Shown here: one piece after another, positions 61,201 to 64,000 of the stretch
How the letters are laid out: every line of letters begins with the position of its first letter
Position numbering within the stretch: position 1 is the first letter of the stretch
Program-made: the position numbers and the translations under genes
The notes under the pieces: model-generated
Told to the model about the DNA's origin: nothing
Database searches by the model: none
What the model saw: only the letters and a program-made list of their open reading frames with translations
DNA from: Dryobates pubescens
Lineage: Eukaryota > Chordata > Aves > Piciformes > Picidae
Reading direction: 5' to 3'
NCBI RefSeq assembly: GCF_014839835.1
Contig: NC_071617.1
Location: 41,631,652 to 41,695,651, forward strand
Length of the DNA stretch: 64,000 nt

Positions 61201-63270
61201 GTGGTCTTTTGCCCTGGGGGCAGCGGCCTGAGCGGGTGCCATTAGGAAAAGCAGCCCTTCAGCAGAGCTCCTAGGAATCATGTTTCTGCAAACAGGCTCC
61301 CAAGAGCAGCTTATCTCTTACCCTCTGACGCCTCCTCAGAATGACGTCCTCCCTCACCTCCTGCCCCGACGGGCGCTGTATCTCCTTCTGCACCCTCAAA
61401 CCGCTGGCAACTGCTCTGATATTTGTGGGACTTTTCCTTCCTCTCTCAAGGCTGTCCTGTCTCCACAGTCCTGGGGCCTGAGGTGACCAAGAGCAAGGGT
61501 CTGGGACCAACTTTCCCTTCTGGTAAGCTTCTTGCTGTGACATTAGAATGTCCCCTGCAGCATTTGATGGGATGCTGAGCAGGAGAACCTATCTTTGCTC
61601 CAGGATAGAGGGTCGTGTGGGTACCTGGAGGGCTTTTTTCTGCCTGGGGACCCGGTCTGCGTGGGGTTGTGTACTCACCATGTGCTGAGGAGAGAGCTCT
61701 GTGTGTGTTCATTGTGGGGCTGCCATTGCTAGGGGCCCCTTGTTGATGTTTGGCCATCGATATGTCAGGGCTGGAAACCAACTCAGAAGCCCCAATGGGG
61801 AGGTGGATGTCTACAGCCTTGAGGGACTTGGTGATGAGTAGAAGAATCCCAGCTTTGTTACCTGGGCTATTTTTAGGGCTGGCTCTGGCCCCATCGCAGC
61901 CCACTTCCCTCTTCGTGGTGGAAAGCCCTTCAGGGACAGTTTTGGAGTCCCACTGGGCCCTAGGGACTTTGCCACTCCTCCAGGTTACTTCACCTGACTG
62001 GGGCAAGGGCCCCCGGGGAGCCTCCCAAGGCTCCTTGAACTCTCCAGATAAGGAACTATGCAGATGGCTGGTATGCGCAGTTCAAAACACAGTGCAGGGC
62101 TGAGTGCTCCCCCGGTGCCTCCCTGTGCCACCCGGCAGCAGAGATAACAGCCAGCAGTGAGTGCTGGGAGTGGGGATGGCCTCTGCAGCTCCAGCCGTGT
62201 GGGGAATTTGCTGCAAGCCTGAAGGCAGAAAGAATCTAGAGCTGCCTCTGGTTATGTGCGTGAGTGCAGCAAGGTGAAGCAGGTCAGAAGTGTTGCCCAG
62301 GATCCCTCACCTCTGTGTGATGAGGGTGCTGCACGGGCTGCCTCGCAGGAGGGTTTTTTCTGCCTTCCAGGCCCTGGCAATGCAGAGAGATTTGTCTGTG
62401 GGTAGGAAGGCAAGAGAGGAGGCAGAGATGTCCCCATGCTGCTCACTCATTAAGCTCCCTCCTCAGGATGCAAGCACAAGGGGGGAGCTGGGGGGAACAG
62501 ATAGTGCCTCAAGCCTGTTTGCAGGCTCAGAAAGGAGAACAACAACAATACTAGGAAGCACTATCAGCTCTCCGATGGAAACTGGCAGGAGTAGGAAGTG
62601 TGCCTTCATTCATTGGAGGGGTAGGGAGGTCAAAGGAAGAGAGGCCATAGCAGAAAAGTTAAATGAAACTCTTGCCTCTGTTTGTTCCAGAAGAACCTGA
62701 GCAGTTCCTTCCAGCTTTTGGGGAGCTTCTCAGGGCATCTGCAGAGGAGAGGTTAGAAAGCAAAGCTAAGCAGCAACAGGTTGCTAGGGCAAGGTGATCT
62801 TCACCAGAAGGAATGGGAGCATGAGCCTGTGTGACTGTCCTGTGAGGCTGTCCTGTGTGACTCCAGTCATTCATTCACAGCTGGCCTGGCCTCTGGGGAC
62901 TGGGTGTGGGGGGAAAATGTGACGTTCATTTCTAAGGGCTGGAGGGAGCTTCAGGGAAAAGCTGATCGGCAAACCTGCTGCGTGTCCGGGGTGTGTGTGC
63001 AGGAACAGGGTCTGTGGACAGATAGGGAGACTCCTGCTGAGGGGCCCCAAGCTGAGGCAGCGCTTCACAGGGACTCTGGGCTTGTGGCCCCTGTGCTGCT
63101 TACCAAAAAAACACCCAGCCAGAGCTTTCAGTCCGGTTTTTAAGGAGACTGGCTGGTCAAGAGGGAAGGTCCTCATGTGGCTCTATAAGTGGCATGAAAA
63201 CAGGAAGGAGGGTGTAGGAGTCAGTGGTGAGGGTGGTTTTTTTTTGTGTAAAGAGATCACTGTGTTGTGT
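58291..63270. other. Non-coding interval, nothing recognised
   Basis: No supportable gene. Short open frames here lack family resemblance and flanking exon partners. AATAAA hexamers (for example near 60402) are unassigned. Confidence 0.4.
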
Positions 63271-63279
63271 TCCATTTTT

Positions 63280-63500
63280 CCCAGCATGTTTGTGAGTGAC
63301 CTGGAAAGGGGAATGAGCAACGGGATGACAGGGCTTGCCAAAGTGATTAGATTGCGCAGGTTTCATGGGGGGTAAGTGCCAGCTAGGGAGACTACAGAAG
63401 ACCATTACAACATCAGGCAGTAGGCAGATGCAATTCAATTTAGATAAATATGAAGTGATAGACAAGGAGATGGGGAGAAGCCCCAAATTGCAAACATGAT
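63280..63500 (+). mobile_element. Degenerate LINE (CR1-like) reverse-transcriptase relic
   Basis: Translations in shifting frames recall the LINE reverse-transcriptase end (FVSDLERGMSNGMTGLAKV; ATGCAATTCAATTTAGATAAATATG-like segment encoding a QFNLDKYEV-type motif). Several stops and frame changes indicate an ancient dead copy. Family assignment is tentative. Confidence 0.5.
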
Positions 63501-64000
63501 TACAGAATTGTCTGACCGCTTGCAGAGAGGCCTGGCACTGTGTCTGATGGCTTGGTGTGCATAAAAACCCACTGAATCATCTGTGTGAGTGACAAAGCAG
63601 GAAGGCCTTGTGCTTCAAATTGGGATCCTACCCTCATCTAGTCACCTGCCTGAGCCCAGCCCCCATGTCTCTGGAAGGGTTGAGGGGAGCCAGGGAAGGC
63701 TGGGAGGAAAGCAAGAAGGACTGAAGGCATGCGGCTGTGTCCAGATGACTAAGTGAGTTAGAATGTCTCTTGGAAAACGTGCTGTAGGGTGGATACAGTC
63801 CAGGCCTGCAAAGCTGGAGCTGGCATGGGGAAGCCACTCCAACGTTCATCTACTTTTTGACAGTGAAGGAGCCCTGGCTGAAGCCCTGCATACAGAGGGA
63901 GATGCTGTCCTTGTTCAGAAGCTCCCAAATTAGAAGGGGAAGCAGGGATTTCACAGAAGTGAAACCCACCATGGGCTGCAAAATGCATGAATGGCATGTC
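63501..64000. other. Window end, nothing recognised
   Basis: No exon, repeat or regulatory motif that I can support. Confidence 0.4.

Noticed and set aside
35206-64000. SLC29A1 coding exons expected by synteny
   Set aside because: I looked for the first transmembrane segment and other transporter motifs and saw none, so the gene is not claimed in this window.

Overview
The window is vertebrate nuclear DNA, almost certainly from a bird. Intron-rich genes with canonical GT-AG junctions are interspersed with 3'-truncated CR1 retrotransposons whose tails carry the avian ATTCT-type end, and introns are compact. The 5' 35 kb is gene-dense. The 3' 29 kb holds no recognisable coding exon.

Bases 1-8900 carry the last 19 coding exons of a classical calpain, in the order protease core, C2-like domain, penta-EF-hand domain. 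It is assigned to CAPN11, the avian mu/m-calpain, from its C-terminus and its neighbour. A 6 kb stretch without genes follows. At 15370-15558 lies a 62-codon single-exon ORF that I read as myomixer (MYMX), the muscle fusogenic microprotein. CAPN11-MYMX is the order of human 6p21.1, where SLC29A1 comes next.

Only 430 bp downstream, on the same strand and inside the same CpG island, starts a 33-exon gene (15989-34866). I reconstructed it junction by junction and all phases agree. It predicts about 2089 residues: a novel N-terminus, helical spectrin-like segments, a long disordered centre, a beta-spectrin-type PH domain and a basic tail. It has no calponin-homology actin-binding domain. I know of no such gene between CAPN11 and SLC29A1 in human. 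This gene, and its tight linkage to MYMX, is the main discovery candidate.

From 35.2 kb to the end I see only non-coding sequence. It includes five CR1 copies and a degenerate reverse-transcriptase relic, a 2.1 kb minisatellite of 47/44-bp units (45536-47611) that is open in several frames, a 210-bp pure GGGAGA tract (49745-49954) and a CpG island at 51.7-52.5 kb. The island may be the promoter of the next gene, with SLC29A1 expected by synteny. No CRISPR, operon or bacterial features are present.
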